Below are positions 24,980 to 34,295 of a stretch of 64,000 nt of DNA, piece by piece (position 1 is the first letter of the stretch; each line of letters opens with the position of its first letter). Both the position numbers and the translations under genes were made by a program. Source of the stretch: a virus. Below the pieces are notes generated by a model. The model did no database searches, was not told the DNA's origin, and saw only the letters and a list, made by a program, of their open reading frames with translations. Location: IMG/VR virus record IMGVR_UViG_3300018080_008436, positions 122,998 to 186,997 of that record, one strand, 5' to 3'.

Positions 24980-26686
24980 TCAAGTCCTTTTGACAACATC
25001 GACAATCGTTAAATCAAACTGTTCAAAGCGTTTTGAGTTATCCCAGTGTTGAGGAAAAGTAAAGTAGATATCTACTGGTTCATCTTCAATCTGCTTGTCA
25101 TACTTTGGTGAGAACCATTTAAACTTATGATCAAGAAGCTCTTCCCCTTTATAAACTTTGAACGTCAGAACTCTCCAGCCAGCCCCCTCTCGAAACGTAG
25201 TAGATGTGATTCTTACGTCCTTTAACTGGAAAATCGGCTCAGAGTTATGTTCCTTACAGTATGGAGAAAGCTTATCTACTAAAACCTTGGCTGTCTCTTC
25301 ATTCACTGCCCCAAATTTGAGGGAAGCATTGAACATCTTACTAAGCATACCATCTGCCTTATGCTTTTTGACATATTCAGCACAAGCATTGTCGAAAATT
25401 CCTTGGGCCTTTTGGAGATACTCTTCTTTAATAGTTACACCTACAGCCGCCGCATGACCACCATACTTATCAAACATAAAATTGCAACTATCAAGAATCT
25501 CTTTAAGATTTATGCCTGGAACTGAACGCCCACTCCCTTTCCATACTCCATTATGTTTCCCAATAACTAGTGCTGGAAGACCTGTTTCATCAACAACTCT
25601 TGAGGCAACAATCCCAACAACTCCAATGTGGAAATTCTCGTCAAAAACAACAACCCCATTCTTTGCCTCAATCTTCTTGACCTTCTCCATGGCACCTTGC
25701 TCAACGAATCCCTGAAGCTCTTTTCTCTGGTCATTAATTTCGTTGACTTTCTTTGCCATCTTATCTGCAAGCACATGGTCATGTTCTATCAAAGTTCTGA
25801 AAGCCAAATCTGGAGTCTCAATTCGTCCAGTAGCGTTAATCATTGGAGCGATACGGAATTCAATGTCCCCCTGAGTAATAACGTCAGCAAATTTAACCTT
25901 AGCTTTTATAAGTGAATTTAATCCCGTTGCGCTAACATGATCCAGTGCATATCTGGTCAATCCATTCTTCACTATAATTCGATTGTCACCTATGACTGGC
26001 TGAGCGTCAGCAAGTGTACCAATGGCCGCATAGGACAGGAACTCAATTGGATCAACATGCTTGGTCAACCACCTAATGCCCCTTATGAAGTGAAACGCCT
26101 GCCCACAAGCGCACATTTCATTGAAATCATTAGTGAAATGCCAACTAATCAGGGCATCGGCGTTTTCAGAGACTTCTTTGCCAGGGAGATGGTGGTCAAT
26201 TATGATGACATCCTTGACTCCGAACTCCTTCAGTTGTTTTATCTCTTTGGGGTTGCTAGTTCCACAGTCAGTTACGAACAAAAGGTCTGGAGCCGTTTTG
26301 GTCCTGTCTTTGAATGCTTGAACTGTTTTGTCATTGAGGCCATATCCGTGCTTCAATCTATTGGGGAGGAATGGAACGCACTGCATCTTGAAGTTTCTAC
26401 AAAGTTCATACAACATTGTTGTACTAACAACTCCATCACAGTCATAATCTCCAATGATCCCCACTCTGCTTTTGTTCTTGGCATGTTGAATAAACAAACG
26501 GGCCGCTTTTTCAACATCATTCAATTCAAATGGTTCATTGAGCTTCTGATAGTCTGTCGTCAAAAATTCGCTGATTTCAGACGGTTTTAAGGGACTTTGA
26601 GACAAAATACGAGCTAGGAGTCGATGACTACCATCTTTTCGCAATTCGACCTCTTTGATCTTATCATGTTCTTTTTTAGTCCACAT
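24980..26686 (-). CDS. recJ: RecJ-type single-stranded DNA exonuclease (DHH)
   Basis: 568 residues with DHH-family motifs DYDCDG (metal), DCGTS, DHHLPG and a DHHA1 domain (GGHAAAVG), and a C-terminal OB-like region. RecJ degrades single-stranded DNA 5'-3' in recombination and repair. The start at 26686 (ATG) overlaps the upstream gene; an upstream TTG is a possible alternative. Confidence 0.92.
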   Translation of the reverse strand: MWTKKEHDKIKEVELRKDGSHRLLARILSQSPLKPSEISEFLTTDYQKLNEPFELNDVEKAARLFIQHAKNKSRVGIIGDYDCDGVVSTTMLYELCRNFKMQCVPFLPNRLKHGYGLNDKTVQAFKDRTKTAPDLLFVTDCGTSNPKEIKQLKEFGVKDVIIIDHHLPGKEVSENADALISWHFTNDFNEMCACGQAFHFIRGIRWLTKHVDPIEFLSYAAIGTLADAQPVIGDNRIIVKNGLTRYALDHVSATGLNSLIKAKVKFADVITQGDIEFRIAPMINATGRIETPDLAFRTLIEHDHVLADKMAKKVNEINDQRKELQGFVEQGAMEKVKKIEAKNGVVVFDENFHIGVVGIVASRVVDETGLPALVIGKHNGVWKGSGRSVPGINLKEILDSCNFMFDKYGGHAAAVGVTIKEEYLQKAQGIFDNACAEYVKKHKADGMLSKMFNASLKFGAVNEETAKVLVDKLSPYCKEHNSEPIFQLKDVRITSTTFREGAGWRVLTFKVYKGEELLDHKFKWFSPKYDKQIEDEPVDIYFTFPQHWDNSKRFEQFDLTIVDVVKRT

Positions 26687-27041
26687 CGTCTTCAAACTTT
26701 TCCTTCAGTCGTTCATACATCGCCCTTTCGCGATTTGCATCTTGTTCTTTTTTTCTCTTCTCCCATTGATCTAACGCATCTTTTTCGAGTGCGAGATAAA
26801 TGGGATTTGATCCCTCAAGTCTTTTGCTCTTGTGATAAATTGGCCAATAGAGGATAGGAGGACAATCACATTCATGATGGATCTCTGGTTCCATGTCAAC
26901 AACTTGACAACTTTCATAAGCGAATTTAGTTGCTTCTTTTAGAAACTTCTCTGTTCCAGGTTCGAGATCAGTCTCCCACTCATTCCAAGCATCAACATAC
27001 TCTCCCCAAACGTTAAATCTTGCCATGATTAAATACAACAT
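26676..27041 (-). CDS. Hypothetical protein
   Basis: 121 residues with a CDCPP motif and a basic coiled-coil C-terminus (WEKRKKEQDANRERAMYERL). GGAGAG precedes the ATG. Not recognised. Confidence 0.65.
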   Translation of the reverse strand: MLYLIMARFNVWGEYVDAWNEWETDLEPGTEKFLKEATKFAYESCQVVDMEPEIHHECDCPPILYWPIYHKSKRLEGSNPIYLALEKDALDQWEKRKKEQDANRERAMYERLKEKFEDDVD

Positions 27042-27065
27042 TTTTTACTCTCCTTCGTCTTGTAT

Positions 27066-27072
27066 ATTATAC
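27066..27072 (-). promoter_or_regulatory. Class B promoter (GTATAAT box)
   Basis: TGTATAATA on the minus strand, ahead of the 27041 gene and divergent from the HNH promoter. Confidence 0.55.
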
Positions 27073-27080
27073 ATTTTTAG

Positions 27081-27109
27081 GTATAATATTATTATTCAGT
27101 GCATACATT
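27081..27109 (+). promoter_or_regulatory. Class B promoter and shared leader of HNH gene 1
   Basis: GGTATAATATT followed by CAGTGCATACATT (27097-27109). The same box and a CAGTGCATnCATT motif precede the other HNH gene (36314-36337). Confidence 0.6.
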
Positions 27110-27125
27110 CAGTGCGTAGATTATT

Positions 27126-27422
27126 ATGAGTAAGAAAGCCAAGAAACAGAACAATGCGTCGGGTTGCAGACCTTGCGATGTATGTGGTGCTCAAGAATTT
27201 CTTGAAGAACATCATATCAGGGGAAGAGATATTCCTAAGGCCGAACATCCATCTAATATTGCGAATATCTGTCCTAACTGTCATTTCAAAGTCCACTTAG
27301 GCGAAATTATTCTTGAAAACTGGATGCAGACGACTTCTGGAAGATATCTCATCTGGCATAATAAAGGGGAATCAAGCGTAACAGGAGATAATGCCACTCC
27401 TCACATCATTAAGAAGAGCTAG
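27126..27422 (+). CDS. HNH endonuclease
   Basis: 98 residues with a complete HNH motif: CDVCG, EEHHIRGR and NICPNCHFKVH. It lies on the strand opposite its neighbours, as expected for a mobile homing-type HNH. A shared promoter/leader with HNH gene 2 suggests common origin. It ends 14 bp inside the downstream converging gene. Confidence 0.85.
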   Translation: MSKKAKKQNNASGCRPCDVCGAQEFLEEHHIRGRDIPKAEHPSNIANICPNCHFKVHLGEIILENWMQTTSGRYLIWHNKGESSVTGDNATPHIIKKS

Positions 27423-27597
27423 TTTTCTTCTGCTTCAGTTCAGCCTTATGATAAGCTTGACACTCTAATGAGCAGTAAGCGTATCCCTCATGATCATTAG
27501 GTACTTCCAACCATCTATGAGGTCTTGTCATCTTGAGATCTTGATAGTGAGATCTTCTGTTACTACACCCTGGGTATGAGCATTGTACCTTTTTCAT
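27409..27597 (-). CDS. Small zinc-finger protein
   Basis: 62 residues with CSYPGCSNRRSHY and CSLECQAYH, a C2C2 or C2HC zinc-finger pattern. ATGA coupled to the CYTH gene upstream. Function unknown. Confidence 0.7.
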   Translation of the reverse strand: MKKVQCSYPGCSNRRSHYQDLKMTRPHRWLEVPNDHEGYAYCSLECQAYHKAELKQKKTSSS

Positions 27598-28058
27598 TCT
27601 TTTTGCCTCTTTGCAATTTCTGCGTTGTAATACTCCTTCTTGTCAGTTACTTCTTCTCCCAACCAATCTGGTCGTTCAAACACTTGACCTTCTGTCTTAA
27701 GCTCGATTTCAGCAATTGTCAAACCGTCAGGGAAGACATCAACGAACCATAAATCCTGATCATTTACCACAGCATATCGTTTCTTCCTCAGAACTTTAGT
27801 ATCAACGAGCTTCATAAGATCAGTATATTGATAACGACCAAGCTCAAGTTCGATTTCCATTCTGGTCATTCCACCATTACAACTTTTAATGGTCATGGTA
27901 TGTTGAGTCTTGCCATTAGATTCAGTTTTCCTGATCCTGATACACTTGACACCATCATTCGTCAAATAAGCCTGGACGATATCCATAAATGCACGAACAT
28001 CTTTCGTCCAACTGCCGTTCTTGACTAAAAATTTTCTTTCAATCTCTTTATTAGTCAT
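27594..28058 (-). CDS. CYTH-domain triphosphate tunnel protein
   Basis: About 154 residues starting MTNKEIERKFLV, the signature of the CYTH fold (class IV adenylate cyclase, thiamine triphosphatase, inorganic triphosphatase). Basic and acidic tunnel residues follow (RIRKTE, MEIELELG). The ATG at 28058 has GGGAGAG six bases upstream. The substrate is likely a triphosphate; not known. Confidence 0.85.
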   Translation of the reverse strand: MTNKEIERKFLVKNGSWTKDVRAFMDIVQAYLTNDGVKCIRIRKTESNGKTQHTMTIKSCNGGMTRMEIELELGRYQYTDLMKLVDTKVLRKKRYAVVNDQDLWFVDVFPDGLTIAEIELKTEGQVFERPDWLGEEVTDKKEYYNAEIAKRQKE

Positions 28059-28185
28059 CCCATTCTCTCCCACATTCTTGACATTTCCAACGGTGAGTAC
28101 GATTGCTATAAGCCGTTATGACTTTACGTTCATTGTGGCTGAAGATACAAACAAAAACTTCCCAGAATCTCACTAGGGAACTCAT
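28051..28185 (-). CDS. Small zinc-ribbon protein (44 residues)
   Basis: An open frame starting MSSLVRFWEVFV and ending WKCQECGREWDD. ATGA overlap with the upstream nucleotidyltransferase stop, and its stop overlaps the CYTH start by 8 nt. The C-terminal CxxC suggests half a zinc ribbon. Confidence 0.7.
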   Translation of the reverse strand: MSSLVRFWEVFVCIFSHNERKVITAYSNRTHRWKCQECGREWDD

Positions 28186-29369
28186 ACTAACTCCCTCTCT
28201 GCGACTTCATTCAAATGAGTATACAGAGTGTTAAGTTTTTTGAAGTCTACTTCATCAGGGATGCTGGTCTTTTCCAGAAGAACCTCAAGTTCTGTCTGAA
28301 GCTTATCAACCATTTCCATGATCTCAGCATATTCAAGTTCACCTTTTTTGATATTCATTAACAGGTCTTTGGTTTCACCTTCAAAGCGAACAATTGGGTA
28401 TCCTTCTGTTAAGATGTGTTTGGATGAAAGCATTAATCTCATACAATGAGACATGTTCTTAGCATCGTAATCAAGCTTTCCGCTCTCTTGATCAAGCCAA
28501 CGCTTCTCATTACGATTCTTCATCCATTTCCAGTATTCTTTCCAATCTTCAAAAGCTCTCTTGTATGCCTGCTCGTTATAGATGAGGAAACCTTTGAACT
28601 TATCCCACTCATCATCAATCGGAATTGATTCGCAGATCAACATCTCAGTGTTGCCTTTGAACATGCCATTCTCAACATTCAATTGGTTTTTACCTCTGAA
28701 TACACCTCTGGCATCATCATAGGCATAAAGCCGATACATATTCTCTGCATGTTCAAGCTTGGCACAATGAAATTTTGAAAGGTCCAAGTCAATATCACTA
28801 ACCCTTTGGGGTCTGCAAGGCATACCTTCAGGTTCAATGTAATAACCTTCATTTTCAGCGGCAATCCGATAACCAACTGGCACTACATCAATGTACCAAC
28901 AGAAGTCCTCCTTCTTGGGCGCTTCTTTGGGCTTTGGATTATTGACCCACTTATTCTGGCCCTTCGCTTTACCGATCTGAGCTTTGGCATAACGAAAGTG
29001 AGAATTGTATGAAGCTTTTGAAATGAACAGATGCCTATTGGCCATCATATCATCCATAATTGCTTTATTGTAGGTTCGAACGCAGTCATCAGGAATCCAC
29101 AGCAATTCAATCTGATTTGGGTTCGCTGTCATTAAAAGATCGAACGTTCTTTTCAAATTGTAGAAAGTGATGTCATGTTTGGCATCATTAGCTTGAGGTG
29201 CAACTCCTGTCAAGCCATTTCTGTATTGCAAAGGAACATGATAATAACCACGTAAATCCTCATCGCTGTCTGGAGTATTTAATCCATATGCAACTGATCC
29301 TGCAACCACTTCATAAAAAATTAGACCCTGTTCTCGAAGGTCTTCTAGTGATGGTGCGAAATCTTTCAT
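28182..29369 (-). CDS. Predicted nucleotidyltransferase (RlaP-like)
   Basis: 395 residues. Starts with a nucleotidyltransferase fold of the Pol-beta superfamily: GS (24-25) ... SDEDLRG with acids D36 and D38. The long helical C-terminus fits the large RlaP/YcgL-like group found with RNA ligases. It might act on RNA 3' ends or protein adenylylation; undetermined. The ATG is eight bases after CAGGAG. Confidence 0.75.
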   Translation of the reverse strand: MKDFAPSLEDLREQGLIFYEVVAGSVAYGLNTPDSDEDLRGYYHVPLQYRNGLTGVAPQANDAKHDITFYNLKRTFDLLMTANPNQIELLWIPDDCVRTYNKAIMDDMMANRHLFISKASYNSHFRYAKAQIGKAKGQNKWVNNPKPKEAPKKEDFCWYIDVVPVGYRIAAENEGYYIEPEGMPCRPQRVSDIDLDLSKFHCAKLEHAENMYRLYAYDDARGVFRGKNQLNVENGMFKGNTEMLICESIPIDDEWDKFKGFLIYNEQAYKRAFEDWKEYWKWMKNRNEKRWLDQESGKLDYDAKNMSHCMRLMLSSKHILTEGYPIVRFEGETKDLLMNIKKGELEYAEIMEMVDKLQTELEVLLEKTSIPDEVDFKKLNTLYTHLNEVAERELV

Positions 29370-30094
29370 TACATGTACTCCTGGGCGATCTGTAGAAATC
29401 GCTCAACTTTTTGAATATCAAACACTCTATCGTTATCAGAGCGGACGTGGGTTTCTGCATCAATCCAGATAGTTCTGTCTCCAACGACATCCTCAATCTT
29501 CTTGAGTTGATCTTTCAGATTGTCTGGAGAAAGACCTCCAGCGTATCCACAATAACATTCTCTTGGTTCGGGCCAAAAATCTGGTAACCGACCAATTCCA
29601 CCAGAAGTATCAAACAGAGGAACTGCATCAACTCCCTGGTCTCTCGCTACATCCAGTATTTCATTATTGACATCATCAAACTGGAATATGAATTGCATGT
29701 GGCCAAACGGCCCATTGCCAACTCCCTTCAAACATTCGATAAATCTTTCTGGTTTGATTTTGTGAGTTTGGGAATGGAAGTTCAATTGGAACCTGCTGAA
29801 GTATCCATCAAAAGTGAAGATGCCTTTCCGAAACTTTTGCCAATTACCCTTGCAGATTTCACGAACCCAACGTCCACAAATATGCCCAGATAGGATAGGT
29901 TTGTGTTTTCGATGTTCGTACCCTTGGACCAGAGTGTTTATCCAATCATGAGTTGGGAATCTGTAACTTCCAACAGACCTTTCGCTCAGAAGGATTCCCC
30001 ATTCAACAAAAGGGTATTCTTCGGTCAAACGATAAATATCTTGTCGGTCAGTGCTATCATCAGCACCAGTCATGGTGACTCGATCTATCTTCAT
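29369..30094 (-). CDS. TIM-barrel protein, TrpF-like
   Basis: 241 residues with a beta/alpha barrel pattern and motifs GYAGGLSPDNL near the phosphate site and IDAETHVRSDND near the end that recall phosphoribosylanthranilate isomerase (TrpF). No other trp gene is present, so a different phosphorylated substrate is possible. Coupled to the nucleotidyltransferase. Confidence 0.6.
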   Translation of the reverse strand: MKIDRVTMTGADDSTDRQDIYRLTEEYPFVEWGILLSERSVGSYRFPTHDWINTLVQGYEHRKHKPILSGHICGRWVREICKGNWQKFRKGIFTFDGYFSRFQLNFHSQTHKIKPERFIECLKGVGNGPFGHMQFIFQFDDVNNEILDVARDQGVDAVPLFDTSGGIGRLPDFWPEPRECYCGYAGGLSPDNLKDQLKKIEDVVGDRTIWIDAETHVRSDNDRVFDIQKVERFLQIAQEYM

Positions 30095-30125
30095 TGCTTT
30101 TCTCCGATAAAATGTCTTTTTATAC

Positions 30126-30380
30126 CTATCGGTACTTAATCATTGCGAAATGCAGTTTCTCTACAAACATCTGTAACCTAGCCTTGGGCGCAGTAAATGT
30201 CAAGCCCCCTTCGACTTTTTTCATTTTTACGCCCAGGTTATTGGCTACTTGACTGATCGTCCCGAAAGTTATCCCGCCGTATCTTTGAACTAATCGAAAA
30301 TCAACTAACTCTCTATTTGGACCGATGTCTGGAACAAAAATTGACATCTCTTCTGGTTTATTTGGTTTTTCAATCTTCAT
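30126..30380 (-). CDS. Hypothetical protein
   Basis: About 84 residues starting MKIEKPNKPEEMSIFVPD, not recognised. A longer frame would overlap the upstream gene. No clear domain. Confidence 0.55.
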   Translation of the reverse strand: MKIEKPNKPEEMSIFVPDIGPNRELVDFRLVQRYGGITFGTISQVANNLGVKMKKVEGGLTFTAPKARLQMFVEKLHFAMIKYR

Positions 30381-30402
30381 ATCGAACTCACATAAAGTTG
30401 GT

Positions 30403-30630
30403 TTACATTTGTTCGATTTTTTCTGAAGAAAGTACTGCTTTCCCTTGAGTAACGTTTTCGGTTTCCTGGTCAATCACTACTTCGAAATCATCAAAAGTGT
30501 AGTAAAGAGTTTCTCCATCAAACTCCATATCATCACGACTATTAGCCAGTTCCTGCAAATCACTCTTGCTTCTTTCGGCCTTCTCTGGATTCAGAGCACT
30601 AATGTGTAGGATTTCGATTCTACGTTTCAT
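30403..30630 (-). CDS. Small hypothetical protein
   Basis: About 75 residues with a basic N-terminus (MKRRIEILHIS) and a mixed remainder. The start lies just after the upstream stop. Not recognised. Confidence 0.55.
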   Translation of the reverse strand: MKRRIEILHISALNPEKAERSKSDLQELANSRDDMEFDGETLYYTFDDFEVVIDQETENVTQGKAVLSSEKIEQM

Positions 30631-30631
30631 T

Positions 30632-31189
30632 TTAGACCATATGCGGACCATCGAAGAAAAGCCAACGCTTCAGATCAGCCTTAGTGAATTTATAATTCGG
30701 ATCTGAATCAATAGCGATCAGATACTTTTCTAACTGGCCCCAACTTTCGAAGATATGTTCTGGTGGGAATCTCCCATACATCCAACTGGATATTTTATTT
30801 TTAGGAGAAGATGATACAAGTAAAACTGGTTTACATTGATTGTTTGCTTTGAAAATTTCTTCATATGTTCCGCACATATGAACACTGTTGTCATAGTTAA
30901 CAACCAGAAAAGAACTCAAGTCAACGCATCTTAAGTCCCAGTGATTGAGGTCCTTCATCTCTGCTCTGAGTTCTTCAAACTTACCCTCTTCTTCCAACTG
31001 CTTCATTCTCGGCCTTTTGACATCATCAATATCTTCTGTTCCCCAAAAGATATGTTTCAATGGATCAAAAACCTGAACGTTCCTTTCTTCAAAAAATGGC
31101 GTAATCTTATTTCTCCAACCACTCCCATTGTCTTCTACAAAATCAATGGGGCCACTCAAATAAACGCCCAATCCCTTCAATCTATTCAT
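30632..31189 (-). CDS. Nucleoside 2-deoxyribosyltransferase-like protein
   Basis: 185 residues starting VYLSGPID, the family's typical N-terminal motif, with LNHWDLRCVDLSSFLVV and CGTYEEIF consistent with nucleoside 2-deoxyribosyltransferases or the related MazG-linked nucleotide enzymes. The ATG is six bases after AAGGAG. Confidence 0.7.
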   Translation of the reverse strand: MNRLKGLGVYLSGPIDFVEDNGSGWRNKITPFFEERNVQVFDPLKHIFWGTEDIDDVKRPRMKQLEEEGKFEELRAEMKDLNHWDLRCVDLSSFLVVNYDNSVHMCGTYEEIFKANNQCKPVLLVSSSPKNKISSWMYGRFPPEHIFESWGQLEKYLIAIDSDPNYKFTKADLKRWLFFDGPHMV

Positions 31190-31215
31190 CGTTATCTCCT
31201 TAATCATGTACTACT

Positions 31216-31243
31216 AATCTAGGGTATATTCTAGAAATGTCAA
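31216..31243 (-). promoter_or_regulatory. Class A promoter
   Basis: TTGACA (31243-31238), 16-bp spacer, TAGATT (31221-31216) on the minus strand, upstream of the 31189 gene. Confidence 0.65.
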
Positions 31244-31260
31244 GCTCTATAGTCAAAAAT

Positions 31261-32343
31261 CTAGAACTTGCTCTCTTTTTTACCGCCCCCAGAGATTTTT
31301 ACCAGTTCAGATCGACTTCTGAATTCCTGAAGATTACTGGCACCAGAATAAGAAAATGATGACTGTACATTTTCTCTAGCTTCCCTCAAAATATACTTGA
31401 CATGCCCCCTAAATGGAATCAGTCGAATTCCCCCCTCAACAAATTCCTGTTCTTTTCCTCCCTTGATCTTGCTTTCTGCACTAGCTGATCCAGCCATCGT
31501 TTTGTAAAACTGACCTGTATCCATCGCTTTATAAACATGCCCAGGAGTTTCACTAGTTCCTGCCAAAAAGCCGCCAACCATAACAGCGTCAGCATATTTC
31601 AAAGCTTTGGCAATATCTCCAGTTTTTTTGATACCACCATCAGCTATAATAGTGGCTTTCTTTAAATCTATGTCCCCAGGATATGTATCTAGAGCTTCTC
31701 TTATCTCTTTAAGAATCCACAATTGAGGGATTCCGACTCCAGTATTTTCCCTTGTCTGACAGCAAGATCCAGGGCCGATCCCAACCTTAACAACATTTGC
31801 CCCCCACTTAAAAAGATCAATGGCCCCTTCTGAAGAGGCAACATTACCCGCAATAATAGTAATATCATCCCTATTACCACCATTATAATAGATAAATTCA
31901 AGAATTTGTTTTACTTTCAAATGGTGTCCATGAGCAACATCAACGCAGAATGTCTTTGCCCCAGCGTCCCAAAGCGCTCTAAAACGTCTCTGAGCCTGCT
32001 CTCCAACTCCTATAGAGACTCCAACGTATTCTGCGGCCTTAGCATTAGTATAGTCTTTAATTCCAGACTTAACCAGATACTCCATCAACTCCTGATGAGT
32101 TTTCTGGAACATTTTGACGTTTTCTTCAATGGTCATGAAACGATGCATTATTCCGAGACCACCATGAGCAAACATTTCTTTCACCATCTTTTCTTCAGTT
32201 ATGTCTGACATATTCGCAGAAATGATGGGTAACTTCAAATCCAGGTTGCCAATTCTTGTACTAAGATCAACTTTGGATCTTGACGAAACTTCCGAGTACT
32301 TGGGTTTGAACATTACATCATCAAAAGTGAATGCTGTATCCAT
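31261..32343 (-). CDS. IMP dehydrogenase / GMP reductase family protein
   Basis: 360 residues of (beta/alpha)8 barrel lacking the CBS domain found in full-length IMPDH. It has the IMP/GMP-binding GIGPGSCCQTR catalytic-Cys loop and the IADGGIKKTGDI loop. Length and the TRENTGVG segment fit GMP reductase or a CBS-less IMPDH. Either would alter guanine nucleotide supply for DNA synthesis. AGGAG before the ATG. Confidence 0.88.
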   Translation of the reverse strand: MDTAFTFDDVMFKPKYSEVSSRSKVDLSTRIGNLDLKLPIISANMSDITEEKMVKEMFAHGGLGIMHRFMTIEENVKMFQKTHQELMEYLVKSGIKDYTNAKAAEYVGVSIGVGEQAQRRFRALWDAGAKTFCVDVAHGHHLKVKQILEFIYYNGGNRDDITIIAGNVASSEGAIDLFKWGANVVKVGIGPGSCCQTRENTGVGIPQLWILKEIREALDTYPGDIDLKKATIIADGGIKKTGDIAKALKYADAVMVGGFLAGTSETPGHVYKAMDTGQFYKTMAGSASAESKIKGGKEQEFVEGGIRLIPFRGHVKYILREARENVQSSFSYSGASNLQEFRSRSELVKISGGGKKESKF

Positions 32344-32353
32344 TTCTTATCTC

Positions 32354-33208
32354 CTAAAGGTCTGTTATTTCAAATGGGTCCATCTCTTCGAGTTCGAAGA
32401 CATTACTTGTACTAGAATCGATTTGAAGAAACTGTCGATCTTCTTCGATATAGTTCCCCACCTCTTCAAAAGGTTCCATGTGCTTATCAATTACACTTCT
32501 TTCTTTTTTATTGTTTATAGTATAAAAGAAGCCTCTTTTACTTCTAATGTTCTTTTGGTTCTGCTCAAGGAACCATTTCTTAGGACAGCCAAAACCGTTG
32601 TTTATGATATCTCTAATCACTTCCATTGGAAGAAATGAGATCTGGGGGTCGAAATAAACGTCAGTGGACGCATATCCCCCACTACCCCTACCTAAATTGA
32701 TATTGATCCCTTTGACCCCAGAAAGAACAGCGAAGTCAGTTTTCGATTCCTTACAATAATCAACTAAATATTTGACAGAATGGTGTGGAAAAACAAAATA
32801 GTACAAGCAATTCTTTGGTAGGTCCATGTTGCTTTCTAACAAAACAACAGTGGTCAGAAGACACTTCTTCCATCTACTACGATCTCCAGCTACTTCTAGT
32901 TCTGCTCGATGAGCGTCATTGAAGCGTTGAGCACGTTGATTGTATCGATCATAAGGATTGAACCGAACTTCTGGCACTTTAAGGGTTCCATTTAGAATTT
33001 TCCTCAGATCTTCTGAAGACATCCTTTGAGCCATTGAATTTTCGTTACAAATGAAACAACGCTTTGCTTTGTAAACTGGACCCACTATTCTGACTTTCGC
33101 AGACTTTCTTTTAGGAATGTGTAGAACTTTGTAGCTGTCACAAACGTCTTCCCAGTCGTTTTCGTCCTGGTTTGGGGCAAAGACCTGCCGTAAATCATCA
33201 ATTTTCAT
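32354..33208 (-). CDS. Hypothetical SSB-like protein
   Basis: 284 residues. An early segment, IPKRKSAKVRIVGPVYKAK, followed by CFICNENS resembles the first OB strands of the phage SSB and of the Cas-linked mini-protein; the C-terminus is acidic. It may be a second single-strand binding or structural protein. The ATG at 33208 follows the upstream stop; a TTG further up is possible. Confidence 0.6.
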   Translation of the reverse strand: MKIDDLRQVFAPNQDENDWEDVCDSYKVLHIPKRKSAKVRIVGPVYKAKRCFICNENSMAQRMSSEDLRKILNGTLKVPEVRFNPYDRYNQRAQRFNDAHRAELEVAGDRSRWKKCLLTTVVLLESNMDLPKNCLYYFVFPHHSVKYLVDYCKESKTDFAVLSGVKGININLGRGSGGYASTDVYFDPQISFLPMEVIRDIINNGFGCPKKWFLEQNQKNIRSKRGFFYTINNKKERSVIDKHMEPFEEVGNYIEEDRQFLQIDSSTSNVFELEEMDPFEITDL

Positions 33209-33227
33209 TGTTGGAATCCTGAAGAGA

Positions 33228-33950
33228 TTATCCTTTAAGTCCCTCAAGTATCTTTTGGATAATTTCTCTTTCTCTGTCGTTTTCTGCTTCTATGATGGCG
33301 GTGTTAAATACGTCGATAAATTTCTTTCTTGCAATAGAAATAATATCTCCACTGTCCCTCATCTCCCCAAGAACAGTTGCCCTTAACTTCATGAAGTCTC
33401 CATACGTCTTCATCAATCGATTAATCTCAGCATTTTTAACCTTTTCGATTTCTGCCACAGTATGGTCATGATCTGGAGCAATGGTATTCATCTCCATGAT
33501 TCTGTCAGTGATAATTGCAAGACATAGTTGAATTTGATCAAGAGTTGTTGCAGAACCATTTCCGTAGAGTCTTCTAACCCTGTCAACGAACTCTACCTTT
33601 CTAATCTCTCGATCTCCACTATCCTTATGGTTTTTCATGTGGTGCCTAACGACCTCGGCACTTACTTTCAAACCAGTCCTCTCTTTGAGAAAATCCTGAA
33701 TTGGTTTCGTAATCCTATTGCCAGGAGTTTTGTCCCACATGTCCTCTACATCTGTACGAAGCGGACTATTGCAAATGGGACAGGTAGGTTCATGCATTCT
33801 CTTGTCGTTGCTTAGATTGATTGCCTGAGACAGCATTGATTCTACATGATCGAACCCTTTTTGATATGGTGTTAATTCAGAAGTTTCTTCAGTGAATTTT
33901 ATTTCTTCCATTGAGTCTTCTGGCTTGTTTCCTTCATTCTCTTCGCTCAT
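33228..33950 (-). CDS. Hypothetical protein with Cys pair
   Basis: 240 residues with one CPICNSPL knuckle, then a long helical charged region (KNAEINRLMKTYGDFMKL). The ATG at 33950 is chosen by position. A class B promoter box lies upstream. Confidence 0.65.
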   Translation of the reverse strand: MSEENEGNKPEDSMEEIKFTEETSELTPYQKGFDHVESMLSQAINLSNDKRMHEPTCPICNSPLRTDVEDMWDKTPGNRITKPIQDFLKERTGLKVSAEVVRHHMKNHKDSGDREIRKVEFVDRVRRLYGNGSATTLDQIQLCLAIITDRIMEMNTIAPDHDHTVAEIEKVKNAEINRLMKTYGDFMKLRATVLGEMRDSGDIISIARKKFIDVFNTAIIEAENDREREIIQKILEGLKG

Positions 33951-33980
33951 AAAAATACCTAGTAGATCTATCCTTAAAAT

Positions 33981-33987
33981 ATTATAC
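33981..33987 (-). promoter_or_regulatory. Class B promoter (GTATAAT box)
   Basis: TGTATAATA on the minus strand ahead of the 33950 gene. Confidence 0.5.
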
Positions 33988-34021
33988 AACCATATATTGG
34001 GAAAACAAGGTAGAAAGGTAA

Positions 34022-34285
34022 TTAATTCATACCTGTTTTGAGGATGTCGCCAGCAATGTCTTTGACTATAAAGGAAAGGGTGTTAGGACGGCCATCTATA
34101 AGCATAGAATGGAAGTTATCGATCTTTTCAAAAGGGATGGGGTAATTCTTGGCTTGAGCATAGATAGTAAAAGCGTTCATTACTTCTCTAGCATCTTGAC
34201 GATTGTTGGAAAGCACTATAAGTTCATCGATATTGTTTAACAAAACCAATAGTGATTTCGCTGTTGGAGACAATTCTTTGGCCAT
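34022..34285 (-). CDS. Hypothetical protein
   Basis: 87 residues, mainly helical; not recognised. Confidence 0.55.
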   Translation of the reverse strand: MAKELSPTAKSLLVLLNNIDELIVLSNNRQDAREVMNAFTIYAQAKNYPIPFEKIDNFHSMLIDGRPNTLSFIVKDIAGDILKTGMN

Positions 34286-34295
34286 TATCTACCTA

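Noticed and set aside
24956-24982. TTGATT/TATAAT as a clean class A promoter
   Set aside because: Spacer is 15 bp, not the 16 bp seen in all other members; mentioned only in the gene entry.
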